From Amycolatopsis jiangsuensis (GTDB lineage Bacteria > Actinomycetota > Actinomycetes > Mycobacteriales > Pseudonocardiaceae): a stretch of DNA of 64,000 nt. The notes beneath the pieces were generated by a model that was not told the DNA's origin, ran no database searches, and saw only the letters and a program-made list of their open reading frames with translations. Positions 1 through 11,793 of the stretch are shown here, one piece after another. Where the stretch lies: contig NZ_JACHMG010000001.1 of NCBI RefSeq assembly GCF_014204865.1, positions 3,250,501 to 3,314,500 of the forward strand. Direction: 5' to 3'. The position numbers and the translations under genes are program-made. Every line of letters starts with the position of its first letter. Position 1 is the stretch's first letter.

Positions 1-286
1 CATACGGTACGAACCGCCGGTCACCGTCCTCGGGCACGACACGCAGCAGCTCGCCGCCGTCGGCGTAGCGCAGGGGCACGGTCTTGCTCAGCGAGTCCAG
101 CACCGCCTGCGGACTACGGACGTCGAGCAGCAAGTAGGCGATCCAGAACGCGATCAGCGGCAGGCCGACGGCGGCGCCGCCCACGCAGTAGGCGACCCGC
201 CGGACCCGCCGCCACCGCCGGCGGCGTTCGATTCGGCGGTCTTCAACGGCCGATTCCTCGTCAGTCGAGCTCTCCACCCCGGCCAT
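1..286 (-). CDS. Class A penicillin-binding protein, N-terminal part (cut by the window edge)
   Basis: Only the first 95 residues are inside the window. They show a short acidic start, an arginine-rich cytoplasmic stretch (about residues 18-31), one hydrophobic membrane segment (about 34-52), then the juxtamembrane sequence DVRSPQAVLDSLSK followed by LRYADGGELLRVVPEDGDR. That pattern is what I know from the start of bifunctional transglycosylase/transpeptidase PBPs of actinobacteria, which polymerise and cross-link peptidoglycan outside the membrane. The catalytic domains lie beyond the left edge, so the class is inferred. The ATG at 286 is the only reasonable start, but no clear ribosome binding site precedes it. 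The gene lies 44 bp downstream of the GntR gene on the same strand. Confidence 0.6.
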   Translation of the reverse strand, partial: MAGVESSTDEESAVEDRRIERRRRWRRVRRVAYCVGGAAVGLPLIAFWIAYLLLDVRSPQAVLDSLSKTVPLRYADGGELLRVVPEDGDRRFVPY

Positions 287-330
287 GACGAGCGACCGGA
301 GGAAAAGGTTCAGCGGATCCGGTGATCAAT

Positions 331-1050
331 TCACGCGAGGAAGGCACGCAGCAGTGAAGCGGTGCCCTCGACGTGCTCGGCCATCGCCTGCCGCGCGGCC
401 GCCGGATCGCCGGCCAGTATCGCGTCGACGATCGCCTGGTGCTGCACGTTCGAATGCCCCAGGTTGGGCTCGAGCAGCGGGATCCGGTCGAGCAGCTGGT
501 TGACCCGGGTCCGTGCGTCGGCCACGGCCGTGGTGAGCGAGCCGGACGCGGTGACCTCGGCGATCGCCAGGTGCAGCCGCGAGTCGCGGCGCCGGTAGTC
601 GGCGAGCCCGGCCGCCTCGGCCTCGGCCAGCGTCCCGGTGAGGTGCTGCCGGTCGGCGGGGCTCAGCGTGCGGGCGGCAGCCGCCTCGGCAGCCCCGTTC
701 TCCAGCACGTACCGCAGGCACAGCGCGTCCTCCAGCTCGGTGCCGTCGATCTCGCCGGTGACCCGCTCGGCCGGATCGGGCAGCACGTCGCTGACGAAGG
801 TCCCGCCGTAGCGCCCCCGCCGCGACACCACGTACCCCGCGTCGGCCAGCGCCCGGATCGCCTCCCGCAACGTCACCCGGCTCACCCCGAGCCGCTCGGC
901 CAGCTCCCGCTCGGACGGCAGCCGCTCCCCCGCACCGACCACTCCGAGCCGGACAGCCTGCAGCAACCGCTCGACCGTCTCCTCGAAGGCGTTCCCGGCG
1001 CGCACGGGCCGGAACAGCGCCTCGTTCGCACTCACCACCGAGCTTTCCAC
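331..1050 (-). CDS. GntR-family regulator, FadR/FCD subfamily
   Basis: The N-terminal winged helix-turn-helix is clear: GERLPSERELAERLGVSRVTLREAIRAL, followed by the wing SRRGRYGGTFV. The rest is an all-helical FCD ligand-binding domain of about 150 residues. Such proteins are usually repressors released by small carboxylates or amino acids. I chose the GTG at 1050 (product 239 aa, starting MESSVVSANEALF) because residues upstream of it are low-complexity and lie in the promoter. A frame continues upstream to 1107, so an N-terminal extension cannot be excluded. No adjacent catabolic gene names its target. The gamma-glutamylation operon at 11.8-16.0 kb is the kind of cluster FCD regulators control, but nothing in the sequence links the two. 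Confidence 0.82.
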   Translation of the reverse strand: MESSVVSANEALFRPVRAGNAFEETVERLLQAVRLGVVGAGERLPSERELAERLGVSRVTLREAIRALADAGYVVSRRGRYGGTFVSDVLPDPAERVTGEIDGTELEDALCLRYVLENGAAEAAAARTLSPADRQHLTGTLAEAEAAGLADYRRRDSRLHLAIAEVTASGSLTTAVADARTRVNQLLDRIPLLEPNLGHSNVQHQAIVDAILAGDPAAARQAMAEHVEGTASLLRAFLA

Positions 1051-1112
1051 GGGCTCGAGTCTAGGCTTCCCGGGTACTGCCACCGCCCGGGCGCGCGAGC
1101 CGGCCACCCTGG

Positions 1113-1715
1113 TCAGCGGTCCGCCTGGTAGCTGCGCACCAGCGGAAGGAAGAGCTCGTCGACGATCGACCGGACACGGGCGGGTGCCGGCGGTTCGAGG
1201 TTCATGAGCAGATCGTGGCGCAGCAGGTCGAACGGCAGATCGAGCAGCGCGGAGGGCAACTTCGCCAGGTCGATTTCGCCACGGTCGTGGGCACGGTGGT
1301 AGAGCGCGCGGACCCCTTCGGTGGTGAGCATCCGGTCCCGCACCTGCGTGGGGGTCAGACCGGTGTCGTACAGCAAGCCGGAGAACGCGGCGGCCGCGGC
1401 GATCGCGAAGAACCCGGCAAGGGCTTCACCCACGGCGGTCAGGGAGGCGAGCAGATCGCCGCGCAGCGCGCCGGTGTCCGCGTCGGCGATCGGATTGGCG
1501 GCACGGTGGTGCTCGACCGCGGCGAGCACCAACGCGTCTTTGTTGGCCCAGCGCCGGTAGAGCACGGCCTCGCTGGTCCGGGCACGGACGGCGACCGACC
1601 CCATGGTCAGGCGCGCGTACCCCGTCTCGACCAGCTCCTCCCATCCGGCGGCGAGGATCGCGGACTCGAGTTCCTTGCCGTGCCGGCGACGGCGCACGGG
1701 TTCTTCGGCGACCAC
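1113..1715 (-). CDS. TetR-family repressor, divergent from a flavin monooxygenase
   Basis: The 200-aa product has the TetR N-terminal helix-turn-helix: an A-I-L-A-A-G-W-E-E-L-V-E-T-G-Y-A-R-L-T-M helix pair, then VAVRARTSEAVLYRRWANKDALV. A variable helical C-terminal sensor domain follows, rich in alanine. It starts at a GTG at 1715 with a GGTGAG just upstream. The gene is transcribed away from the monooxygenase at 1797, and two copies of the same inverted repeat occupy the 81-bp gap. The layout is that of a repressor controlling itself and a substrate-induced FAD monooxygenase. The ligand is unknown. It may also be read with the downstream GntR gene, which begins about 60 bp further on. Confidence 0.85.
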   Translation of the reverse strand: MVAEEPVRRRRHGKELESAILAAGWEELVETGYARLTMGSVAVRARTSEAVLYRRWANKDALVLAAVEHHRAANPIADADTGALRGDLLASLTAVGEALAGFFAIAAAAAFSGLLYDTGLTPTQVRDRMLTTEGVRALYHRAHDRGEIDLAKLPSALLDLPFDLLRHDLLMNLEPPAPARVRSIVDELFLPLVRSYQADR

Positions 1716-1726
1716 GAGCTCACCAT

Positions 1727-1744
1727 AGAAAGCTTTGCCTTTCT
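1727..1744. promoter_or_regulatory. TetR operator copy 1 (AGAAAG-N6-CTTTCT)
   Basis: Perfect 6-bp inverted repeat AGAAAG/CTTTCT around the spacer CTTTGC, 11 bp upstream of the TetR start codon. An identical half-site pair with the same 6-bp spacing recurs 41 bp away, centre to centre. The repetition makes a binding site much more likely than chance. Assignment to the adjacent TetR protein is inference. Confidence 0.7.
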
Positions 1745-1767
1745 TGCCAAGCGGACCTATGCTCGCT

Positions 1768-1785
1768 AGAAAGAAATCACTTTCT
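1768..1785. promoter_or_regulatory. TetR operator copy 2 (AGAAAG-N6-CTTTCT)
   Basis: Second copy of AGAAAG/CTTTCT, here around AAATCA, ending 11 bp before the ATG of the monooxygenase. It sits where a bound repressor would block ribosome loading or the end of a short leader. The 41-bp centre spacing from copy 1 is close to four helical turns, so both dimers would bind the same DNA face. Confidence 0.7.
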
Positions 1786-1796
1786 TAGGGGATGCC

Positions 1797-3308
1797 ATGC
1801 TGGGACCGAAGCCGCCGTCGCAGGTGCTGATCGCCGGAGCCGGACCGTCGGGACTGATGCTGGCCTGCGAACTCGCACGCCGCGATGTTCCGTTCCGGCT
1901 CCTCGAGTCGGCCCCCGGCCCGCAGGCCGGCTCGCGCGGCAAGGGCATCCAGCCGCGCACCCTCGAAGTGTTCGATGACCTCGGCATCGTCGATCGCGTG
2001 CTCGCTCACGGCCGGATGGCGATGCCGATGTGCTCCACAGCGCCGGACGGCCGGATCGTCTCCGGCGGCGCCGGCACCGCAGAAGCCCGCTCCGACGTCC
2101 CTTATCCGGCAAGCCTGATCACCCCCGAATGGCGAGTCGAGGAGGCGCTCCGGCTGCGGCTGGCGGAGCTCGGCGGCACGGTGGAGTTCGGCACTGCACT
2201 TGGCAGCTTCGAGCAGTCGAGCGAGGCCGTGTCCGCAACGGTGGTCCGGGACGGCGTGGCGGAAACGGTCACTGCGCGCTGGCTCGTCGGCTGCGACGGC
2301 GGGCACAGTGCCGTCCGCAAGCGGGCGGGAATCGCGTTCCCTGGCGAAACCCGCGACGAGATGCGGATGATCGTGGCCGATGTCGAGGTCGACGGTCTCG
2401 GCCGCGAAGCCTGGCACACGTGGTGGCACGAGGAAGGCTTCGCCAGTCTCTGCCCGCTGCCCTCGACCGGTGTGTTCCAGTATCAGGCGACCATCGCGCC
2501 GGGACAGGACGGCGAACTCAGCCTCGCGAACCTGCAGCGGATCTTCGACCGGCGCAGCGGACGCACCGACATCCGCCTCCACGAGCCGGAGTGGTCGTCG
2601 TTGTGGCGCGCCAACATCCGCCTCGCCGACCGCTTCCGCGCGGGTCGCGTGTTCCTCGCCGGCGATGCGGCGCACATCCACTCACCGGCCGGCGGCCAGG
2701 GGATGAACACCGGCATCCAGGACGCGTACAACCTCGGCTGGAAAATCGCCGCCGTCGCGAACGGGGCCCCACCGGCCCTGCTGGACAGCTACGAAACCGA
2801 ACGGCAGCCGGTCGCCGCCGGTGTGCTCACACTGTCGAACTCCCGTCTCGAGCAGACACTCGAAAACAAGAGCCTGCCTGCCGGCGGCGACGCCGACACC
2901 AGGCAGCTCACCGTCGGCTACCGCGGCTCGCCGCTGGCCCGTGACGATCGTGACGAAATCGCCCGGCTTCGCGCCGGCGACCGCGCTCCCGACGCGACCG
3001 GTCTGTGCACAGTGGACGGCAAACGCCGCCTGTTCGACCTGATGCGAGGCGAACACTTCACCCTGCTGGATTTCGGGACCACTGCGGACCTGCCGCAGGC
3101 ACCCGGCCTCCGGATCTTCCACGTCGTCGAAGAACCGGCCGAACCCAGCGACGTCGCCGACACCGAAGGCCTGCTCGCCGCGGCTTATCAGGCCTCCGGC
3201 CAGACCCTCGTACTGATCCGGCCCGACGGGTACCTCGCGCTGATCTCCGACGCCGGCGACGCTGCCGCCGTATCGGACTACCTGGCCGCGATCGGCAGCT
3301 CCACCTGA
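1797..3308 (+). CDS. FAD-dependent aromatic monooxygenase (PheA/TfdB class)
   Basis: The 503-aa product is a class A flavoprotein hydroxylase. The dinucleotide motif GAGPSGLMLACELARR lies at residues ~13-28. The mid-protein motif GCDGGHSAVRKRAG binds FAD/NAD(P)H. The flavin motif GDAAHIHSPAGGQGMNTGIQDAYNLGWK lies near residue 290. The C-terminal ~120 residues form the thioredoxin-like domain typical of phenol-hydroxylase-like and polyketide-tailoring members. It hydroxylates an aromatic substrate with O2 and NAD(P)H, and may inactivate an antibiotic as Rox/TetX-type enzymes do; the substrate cannot be read from the sequence. Start ATG 1797 has GGGG six bases upstream. It is probably induced when the divergent TetR repressor releases the twin operators. 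Confidence 0.88.
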   Translation: MLGPKPPSQVLIAGAGPSGLMLACELARRDVPFRLLESAPGPQAGSRGKGIQPRTLEVFDDLGIVDRVLAHGRMAMPMCSTAPDGRIVSGGAGTAEARSDVPYPASLITPEWRVEEALRLRLAELGGTVEFGTALGSFEQSSEAVSATVVRDGVAETVTARWLVGCDGGHSAVRKRAGIAFPGETRDEMRMIVADVEVDGLGREAWHTWWHEEGFASLCPLPSTGVFQYQATIAPGQDGELSLANLQRIFDRRSGRTDIRLHEPEWSSLWRANIRLADRFRAGRVFLAGDAAHIHSPAGGQGMNTGIQDAYNLGWKIAAVANGAPPALLDSYETERQPVAAGVLTLSNSRLEQTLENKSLPAGGDADTRQLTVGYRGSPLARDDRDEIARLRAGDRAPDATGLCTVDGKRRLFDLMRGEHFTLLDFGTTADLPQAPGLRIFHVVEEPAEPSDVADTEGLLAAAYQASGQTLVLIRPDGYLALISDAGDAAAVSDYLAAIGSST

Positions 3309-3342
3309 GGCCGAGGCAGTGCCGCCGTACGAAGGCCTCAGC
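3306..3342. terminator. Bidirectional stem-loop between monooxygenase and sdaA
   Basis: CTGAGGCC at 3306-3313 pairs with GGCCTCAG at 3335-3342 across the convergent stops of the monooxygenase (+) and sdaA (-). There is no U-tract. The position suggests a shared termination or mRNA-end structure. Confidence 0.4.
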
Positions 3343-4711
3343 ACTCGATGACGTTCACCGCCAGCCCGCCGCGGGCGGTTTCCTTGTACTTGACCGACAT
3401 GTCCGCGCCGGTTTCGCGCATGGTCTTGATCGCCTTGTCCAGGGTCACGACGTGGCTGCCGTCGCCACGCATCGCCATGCGGGCGGCGTGGATGGCCTTC
3501 GAAGCGCCGACCGCGTTGCGTTCGATGCACGGGATCTGCACCAGCCCGCCAACCGGATCGCAGGTCAGGCCCAGGTGGTGTTCCACGCCGATCTCGGCCG
3601 CGTTCTCCACCTGCGCGGGCGAGCCGCCCAGTATCTCGGTCAGGCCCGCCGCGGCCATCGCCGAGGCCGAGCCCACCTCGCCCTGGCAGCCGACCTCGGC
3701 GCCGGAGATCGAACCGGTCTGCTTCAGGATCGAGCCGATCGCGCCCGCGGTGAGCAGGAACGTGACGATGCCGTCGTCGGACGAGCCGGTGATGAACCGC
3801 TGGTAGTAGTGCAGGACCGCGGGGATGATCCCGGCCGCGCCGTTGGTCGGGGCGGTGACCACGCGCCCACCCGCGGCGTTCTCCTCGTTCACCGCCAGCG
3901 CGTACAGGCTCACCCAGTCCATGGCGTACAACGCATCGCCCGCGCCGTCCTCGGCGAGGAGCTTGTCCTGCAAGGCCTTCGCCCGCCGCGGCACCCGGAG
4001 GCCGCCGGGCAGCACGCCCTCGTGGGTGCAGCCGTTGCGCACGCATTCGGCCATCACCTGCCAGATCTCCAGCAGGCCGTCCCGGATCTCCTCCCTGCTG
4101 CGCCACGACAGTTCGTTGCGCAGCATGATCTCGCTGACCGGCAGGCCGGTTTCCGCGCAGTGCCGCAACAGGTCCGAGCCGGTGCGGAACGGATACGGCA
4201 CCGGCGTCGAGTCTTCCACGAACACGGTGTCGGTCTCATACGATTCGTCGCGCACGAAACCGCCGCCGACCGAATAGTAGGTGCGCTCACGCAGGAGCAC
4301 GCCGTCCTCGGCGAAGGCGCGGAAGACCATTCCGTTGGGATGCGCGGGCAGGGATTTCCGCCGGTGCATGGTGAGGTCGGGATCCTCGGTGAAGGCGACC
4401 TCGTGCCTGCCGCCCACGAGCAACCGCCCGGACTCCCGGATCGCGGCGACCTTCTCCGGCACGGTGTCCGTGTCGATCTCCTCCGGACGCTCGCCGGACA
4501 GCCCCAGCAGCACCGCTTTGTCACTGCCGTGCCCGAAACCGGTCGCGCCGAGCGAGCCGAACAGCTCGGCCTGCACCCGCGTCACCCTGTCCAGCGCTCC
4601 GTCGCCGGCGAGACCGTCCACAAAGGTCGCCGCGGCCCGCATCGGCCCGACGGTGTGCGAACTCGACGGGCCGATGCCGATGGAGAACAAGTCGAAGACG
4701 CTGATCGCCAT
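3338..4711 (-). CDS. sdaA: L-serine ammonia-lyase, single-chain iron-sulphur type
   Basis: The 457-aa enzyme converts L-serine to pyruvate and ammonia in the cytoplasm. It has the fused beta (about 1-160) and alpha (about 185-457) domains: [15 protein letters not shown] near the start, then [15 protein letters not shown]. The three cluster cysteines are C342 (GCQGE), C384 (CDPVGG) and C395 (IPCIERN). The protein ends in ...VIEC; a C-terminal cysteine that reaches back to the [4Fe-4S] cluster is known from the Legionella enzyme, so C457 may do the same. Start ATG 4711 has AAGGGGCGG upstream. It is the last gene of the glycine operon, 15 bp after lipA, so glycine-derived serine can be drained to pyruvate under the same riboswitch. 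Confidence 0.95.
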   Translation of the reverse strand: MAISVFDLFSIGIGPSSSHTVGPMRAAATFVDGLAGDGALDRVTRVQAELFGSLGATGFGHGSDKAVLLGLSGERPEEIDTDTVPEKVAAIRESGRLLVGGRHEVAFTEDPDLTMHRRKSLPAHPNGMVFRAFAEDGVLLRERTYYSVGGGFVRDESYETDTVFVEDSTPVPYPFRTGSDLLRHCAETGLPVSEIMLRNELSWRSREEIRDGLLEIWQVMAECVRNGCTHEGVLPGGLRVPRRAKALQDKLLAEDGAGDALYAMDWVSLYALAVNEENAAGGRVVTAPTNGAAGIIPAVLHYYQRFITGSSDDGIVTFLLTAGAIGSILKQTGSISGAEVGCQGEVGSASAMAAAGLTEILGGSPAQVENAAEIGVEHHLGLTCDPVGGLVQIPCIERNAVGASKAIHAARMAMRGDGSHVVTLDKAIKTMRETGADMSVKYKETARGGLAVNVIEC

Positions 4712-4726
4712 TGATCCGCCCCTTCT

Positions 4727-5731
4727 CTAGTGTCTGGCCAGCAGTGAGCTGGCTTCCTGTGCGGCTGGTCCCTGCTGGGCGAGGTGGGCCAGGTTCTCCG
4801 GCAGGTCCTCCCCGCGGTGGGCCTTGGTCTGGGCATACAACCGGCCCGCCCGATACGACGACCGCACCAACGGACCCGCCATCACCCCCGGGAAACCCAG
4901 AGACTCGGCAAACCGCGAATGCTCGACGAACTCCTCCGGCTTCACCCACCGATCCACCGGATGATGCCGCGGCGACGGACGCAGATACTGCGTGATCGTG
5001 ATGATCTCACACCCCGCATCGAACAACTCCCGCAACGCGACCCGCACCTCATCCGGCGTCTCACCCATCCCCAGGATCAGATTCGACTTCGTCACCAACC
5101 CCGCCGCACGCGCCCGCGTCAACACCTCCAACGACCGGGCATACCGAAACCCCGGACGGATCCGCTTGAAAATCCGCGGCACCGTCTCCACATTGTGCGC
5201 CAACACCTCCGGACGCGACCCGAACACCTCACCCAACTGACCGGGATCAGCATTGAAATCCGGAATCAGCAACTCCACACCCGTACCCGGATTCAACGCA
5301 TGAATCTCACGCACCGTCTCCGCATACAACCACGCCCCACCATCATCCAGATCATCCCGCGCCACACCCGTCACCGTCGAATACCGCAGGCCCATCGCCT
5401 GCACCGACTCCGCCACCTTCCGCGGCTCCGCCCGATCCAACGCCGCCGGCCTACCCGTATCAATCTGACAGAAATCACACCGCCGCGTGCACTGATCCCC
5501 ACCAATCAGGAACGTGGCCTCACGGTCCTCCCAACACTCATAAATATTGGGACACCCCGCCTCCTCACACACCGTGTGAAGACCCTCCCGACGCACCAAG
5601 CCCTTCAACTCCGTGAACTCCGGACCCATCCGCACCCGAGTCCGAATCCACGACGGCTTCTTCTCAATCGGCGTCTCACTGTTACGCACCTCAAGCCGCA
5701 ACAACTTCCGCCCCTCCGGCTGGGCGCTCAT
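4727..5731 (-). CDS. lipA: Lipoyl synthase (radical SAM)
   Basis: The 334-aa protein inserts two sulphurs into octanoyl groups to make lipoate, which GcvH and the 2-oxoacid dehydrogenases need. The auxiliary cluster motif is C55/C60/C66 (CEEAGC, IYEC). The radical-SAM CxxxCxxC is C81/C85/C88 (CTRRCDFC). The family signature [10 protein letters not shown] precedes them. Its ATG overlaps the glyA stop (ATGA, 5728-5731), so it is translationally coupled inside the gcv operon. Codon use is odd: it is rich in G- or T-ending codons (TTG, CGG, GGG, GGT, GAT, CAT, TGT), whereas the flanking glyA, gcvT and sdaA prefer C-ending codons. No lipB is present in the window. Confidence 0.96.
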   Translation of the reverse strand: MSAQPEGRKLLRLEVRNSETPIEKKPSWIRTRVRMGPEFTELKGLVRREGLHTVCEEAGCPNIYECWEDREATFLIGGDQCTRRCDFCQIDTGRPAALDRAEPRKVAESVQAMGLRYSTVTGVARDDLDDGGAWLYAETVREIHALNPGTGVELLIPDFNADPGQLGEVFGSRPEVLAHNVETVPRIFKRIRPGFRYARSLEVLTRARAAGLVTKSNLILGMGETPDEVRVALRELFDAGCEIITITQYLRPSPRHHPVDRWVKPEEFVEHSRFAESLGFPGVMAGPLVRSSYRAGRLYAQTKAHRGEDLPENLAHLAQQGPAAQEASSLLARH

Positions 5732-7002
5732 CGGGCCAGCTCCGCGTACAGCGGGTGCTTCTTGGCCAGCAGCTCGACCCGGTGCCGCAGCGCCTGCCGC
5801 ACCGAATCGTCGAAGTCCGGTTTCAGCGCCTGGGCGATCACGTCCGCGACCTCAGTGAAGTCATCGTCGCCGAAACCGCGCGTGGCCAGCGCCGGCGTAC
5901 CGATGCGCAGACCCGAGGTGACCATCGGCGGCCGCGGATCGAACGGCACCGCGTTGCGGTTGACCGTGATGCCGACCGAGTGCAGCCGGTCCTCCGCCTG
6001 CTGACCGTCCAAAGCGGACTGGACGAGGTCGACGAGCACCAGGTGCACGTCCGTGCCGCCGGTGAGCACCCGCACGCCCGCCTCCGCGCAGTCGGTGCGG
6101 GAAAGCCGGTCGGCCAGGATGCGCGAACCGGCCAGCGTGCGCTCCTGGCGTTCGCGGAACCCGGCACTCGCGGCGATCTTCAGCGCCACCGCCTTGGCCG
6201 CGATGACGTGCTCCAGCGGCCCGCCCTGCTGGCCGGGGAACACCGCCGAGTTGATCTTCTTCGCCAGCTCCTCGCGGCACAGGATCAGACCGCCCCGCGG
6301 ACCGCCGAGCGTCTTGTGCGTGGTCGTGGTGACGATGTCGGCGTAGGGCACCGGCGACGGGTGCAGCCCGGTCGCCACGAGGCCGGCGAAATGCGCCATG
6401 TCCACCATCAGTTTCGCGTCGACCAGATCGGCGATCCGCCGGAACTCGGCGAAGTCGAGCTGCCGCGGATAGGCCGACCAGCCGGCCACGATCAGCTTCG
6501 GCCGGTGCTCCACGGCCAGCCGTTCGATCTCGCCGAGATCGACGATGCCGGTCTCCTTGTCGACGTGATAGGCGACGACGTTGTAGAGCTTGCCGGAGAA
6601 GTTGATCTTCATTCCGTGCGTGAGGTGCCCGCCGTGCGCGAGATCGAGGCCGAGAATGGTGTCCCCCGGCTTGAGCACGGCCACCATCGCCGCCGCATTG
6701 GCCTGCGCCCCCGAATGCGGCTGCACGTTGGCGTGCTCCGCGCCGAACAGCGCCTTCGCCCGGTCGATCGCGAGCTGCTCGACCACGTCGACGTGCTCAC
6801 AGCCGCCGTAGTAGCGCCGTCCCGGATAGCCCTCGGCGTACTTGTTGGTCAGCACGGAGCCCTGCGCCTCGAGCACGCCGGCCGGCGCGAAGTTCTCCGA
6901 GGCGATCATCTCCAGCGTGGACTGCTGGCGGTCCAGCTCCGCGGCGACCGCGGCGGCGACCTCCGGGTCCACTTCGGACAAGGGAGCGTCGAAGGTGGTC
7001 AT
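5728..7002 (-). CDS. glyA: Serine hydroxymethyltransferase
   Basis: The 424-aa PLP enzyme interconverts serine and glycine with tetrahydrofolate/5,10-methylene-THF. Motifs in order: the N-terminal E-M-I-A-S-E-N (about 31-37), [13 protein letters not shown] (55-67), [17 protein letters not shown], and the PLP lysine K230 in [14 protein letters not shown]. Length matches the family. The start shares one base with the gcvH stop (TGATG), and its stop overlaps the lipA start. Within this operon it most likely runs towards serine, using the methylene-THF released by GcvT. Confidence 0.97.
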   Translation of the reverse strand: MTTFDAPLSEVDPEVAAAVAAELDRQQSTLEMIASENFAPAGVLEAQGSVLTNKYAEGYPGRRYYGGCEHVDVVEQLAIDRAKALFGAEHANVQPHSGAQANAAAMVAVLKPGDTILGLDLAHGGHLTHGMKINFSGKLYNVVAYHVDKETGIVDLGEIERLAVEHRPKLIVAGWSAYPRQLDFAEFRRIADLVDAKLMVDMAHFAGLVATGLHPSPVPYADIVTTTTHKTLGGPRGGLILCREELAKKINSAVFPGQQGGPLEHVIAAKAVALKIAASAGFRERQERTLAGSRILADRLSRTDCAEAGVRVLTGGTDVHLVLVDLVQSALDGQQAEDRLHSVGITVNRNAVPFDPRPPMVTSGLRIGTPALATRGFGDDDFTEVADVIAQALKPDFDDSVRQALRHRVELLAKKHPLYAELAR

Positions 7003-7379
7003 CAGCCCTCCTGGGTGAACGCGGCGTAGGCGGTGGCGTCGAGCAGCTCCGGCACGTCGCCGGTCAGCCGGACCTTCACCAGCCAGCCTTCGGTGTAGGG
7101 ATCGGAGTTGACGATCTCGGGACTGTCCCTCGTGGTCTCGTTCGCCTCGACCACCTCGCCGCTGACCGGCGAGTACAGCTCACTGACCGACTTGGTCGAC
7201 TCGACCTCGCCGAACACCTCGCCCGCGGTGACCTGGTCACCGGCCGCGGGCAGCTGCACGAACACGATGTCGCCGAGCGATTCGGCGGCGAACGCGGTGA
7301 TGCCCACCGTCGCCACGCCGTCGGCGACCGACAGCCACTCGTGTTCCTTGGTGTAGGAGAGGTTTTCCGGAACGCTCAT
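7002..7379 (-). CDS. gcvH: Glycine cleavage system H protein
   Basis: The 125-aa lipoyl carrier shuttles the aminomethyl group from P to T protein. The lipoylated lysine is K63 in [20 protein letters not shown]. The family start YTKEHEWL and the C-terminal EGWLVKVRL are present. Start ATG 7379 has AAAGGATCC upstream. It is fourth in function but third in gene order in the riboswitch-controlled operon, and is the substrate of the LipA encoded two genes later. Confidence 0.97.
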   Translation of the reverse strand: MSVPENLSYTKEHEWLSVADGVATVGITAFAAESLGDIVFVQLPAAGDQVTAGEVFGEVESTKSVSELYSPVSGEVVEANETTRDSPEIVNSDPYTEGWLVKVRLTGDVPELLDATAYAAFTQEG

Positions 7380-7398
7380 TGCGGGGATCCTTTCGGTA

Positions 7399-7430
7399 CG
7401 GCCGGCCGCTCCTGTCCGCAGCGCCGGCCG
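7399..7430 (-). other. Intercistronic hairpin between gcvT and gcvH
   Basis: CGGCCGGC at 7399-7406 pairs with GCCGGCCG at 7423-7430 (8 bp, 16-nt loop) in the 59-nt gap, the largest gap inside the operon. No U-tract follows, so it more likely stabilises or tunes the mRNA than terminates it. Confidence 0.4.
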
Positions 7431-7438
7431 CCGGGCTT

Positions 7439-8530
7439 TCAGGCCCGGGAGTAGAAGGGCAGGCCGACGACCTCGACCGGTTCGATCTTGCCCCGGATGT
7501 CGACCGACAGCCGGGTGCCGGGCTCGGCGTACGCCCGATCGACGTACGCCATCGCGATCGGGTACCCGAGCGTCGGCGACAGCGCTCCGCTGGTGACCTC
7601 GCCGACTTCGGCTTCTTCGGACAGCAGCCGGTAACCGCGGCGCGGCGCCCGGCGCCCGGCGCCGCGCAGGCCGACCCGTACCCGGGGCACCTCGGCCTTC
7701 GCCAGCTCTTCCAGCGCGGCCCGGCCCACGAAGTCGCCGGGCTTCTCGAACTTGACCACGCGACCGAGGCCGGCCGCGAACGGATTCAACGCCCGGCTGA
7801 GCTCGTTGCCGTACAACGGCATTCCGGCCTCGAGCCGGAGCGTGTCACGACAGGCCAGTCCACAAGGGATCAGTCCGTGCGGCTCGCCGGCCTCGGTCAG
7901 GATCCCCCACAGCGCCGGCGCTTCCGCCGCGGCGACGAACAGCTCGAAGCCGTCCTCGCCGGTGTAACCGGTGCGGGCCAGCAGCACCTCGTGCCCCTTC
8001 ACCACCGCGGGCACGCTCGCGTAGTACTTCAACGCGGCCAGATCCGCATCGGTCACCGCGGCCAGCACGTCGGCCGCCTTCGGCCCCTGCACCGCGATCA
8101 GCGCGGTCGCCTCGGAGCGGTTGTCCACCACGGCGTCGAAGCCCCGCACACGCTCGGCGAGCGCCTCGGCGACCACGTCGGCGTTCCCGGCGTTGGCCAC
8201 GACCAGGTACTCCTCGTCGGCCAGTCGGTAGACGACCAGATCATCGAGCACGCCACCCTCGGCGTCGCAGATCATCGTGTAGCGCGCACGGCCCGGCTTC
8301 AGCCCGGAGAGGTTGCCGACCAGCGCGTGGTCGAGCACGTCGGCGGCCTGCGCACCGCGGACGTGGATCTCGGCCATGTGCGAGAGGTCGAACAGGCCCA
8401 CGGCCTCGCGGACGGCTTTGTGCTCGGCCAGCTCGCTGGCGTAGCGGACCGGCATCGACCAGCCGGCGAAATCGGTGAACAGGGCGCCGAGGTCCTGGTG
8501 AACCCCGTGCAGTGACGTCTCTTTCGACAC
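7439..8530 (-). CDS. gcvT: Glycine cleavage system T protein (aminomethyltransferase)
   Basis: The 363-aa protein releases ammonia from the H-bound aminomethyl group and forms 5,10-methylene-THF. Family motifs seen are HxxLGALFTDFAGWSMPVRY at the N-terminus, LFDLSHMAEI, GYTGEDGFELF, and the C-terminal beta-barrel domain ending VVGLPFYSR. I set the start at GTG 8530 (MSKETSLHGVHQDLGA), because GAAAGG lies 6 nt upstream and homologues begin here. An in-frame ATG at 8575 would add 15 unlikely residues. It follows gcvP by 45 bp. Confidence 0.95.
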   Translation of the reverse strand: MSKETSLHGVHQDLGALFTDFAGWSMPVRYASELAEHKAVREAVGLFDLSHMAEIHVRGAQAADVLDHALVGNLSGLKPGRARYTMICDAEGGVLDDLVVYRLADEEYLVVANAGNADVVAEALAERVRGFDAVVDNRSEATALIAVQGPKAADVLAAVTDADLAALKYYASVPAVVKGHEVLLARTGYTGEDGFELFVAAAEAPALWGILTEAGEPHGLIPCGLACRDTLRLEAGMPLYGNELSRALNPFAAGLGRVVKFEKPGDFVGRAALEELAKAEVPRVRVGLRGAGRRAPRRGYRLLSEEAEVGEVTSGALSPTLGYPIAMAYVDRAYAEPGTRLSVDIRGKIEPVEVVGLPFYSRA

Positions 8531-8575
8531 ACGTTGCCTTTCGTAGTCGTCAGTGGCGGCCGAAGTGCCGGCCAC

Positions 8576-11407
<2,832 letters not shown>

Positions 11408-11467
11408 GGGAGCTCCTCGGGACGGGCACCGGGCGCGGCGGTGCGCTGGGAACTCCCCCTCTGTCAT

Positions 11468-11668
11468 GGGCACCTGAGAGATTCACCGCGCAGATCGCTC
11501 TGCCATGCGGCTTTCACCTTGGGTGAGGCGCGGGTGCGCCTGCTTTCCAGAGTGGCCTCGCCGAAAGCGGTAGTGGGTACCTGAGAGATTCCGGGGAGTT
11601 TGCTCCTTCGGTGCCCCTTCGCCGGCACTGCTCGACGGCACTGCTGACCTGAGGCTCTCCCGCTCCGG
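11468..11668 (-). promoter_or_regulatory. Tandem glycine riboswitch in the gcvP leader
   Basis: Read on the minus strand, the leader contains two glycine aptamers. Aptamer 1 (about 11668-11576) has GCGGGAGAGCC..., then CCGAAGGAGCAAACTCCC and GAATCTCTCAGGTACC. Aptamer 2 (about 11574-11468) has CACTCTGGAAAG... and ends GGTGAATCTCTCAGGTGCCC. The doubled CTCTCAGG boxes and the CCGAAGGAGCAA core are diagnostic of this class. In known examples glycine binding switches gcv expression on. About 60 nt separate aptamer 2 from gcvP. They include a GCACCG/CGGTGC hairpin between the aptamer and the GAGGAG ribosome site, a possible expression platform. Confidence 0.93.
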
Positions 11669-11726
11669 CTCGAACGGCCCGTATGAAGTTGTCCCGCGGC
11701 GTGCCCGCGGGCGCTGCTGTGGTGGC

Positions 11727-11756
11727 ACCATACCTGCCGGTCCGCGAACCAGTCCA
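11727..11756 (-). promoter_or_regulatory. Candidate promoter of the gcv operon
   Basis: On the minus strand TGGACT (11751-11756) and TATGGT (11727-11732) are separated by 18 nt. This would start RNA near 11720, about 50 nt before the first aptamer. It lies between the SDR stop and the riboswitch, where the operon promoter must be. Confidence 0.45.
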
Positions 11757-11793
11757 GCTCGACCGGGTCACGCCACACCCGGTGGGGCACCTC

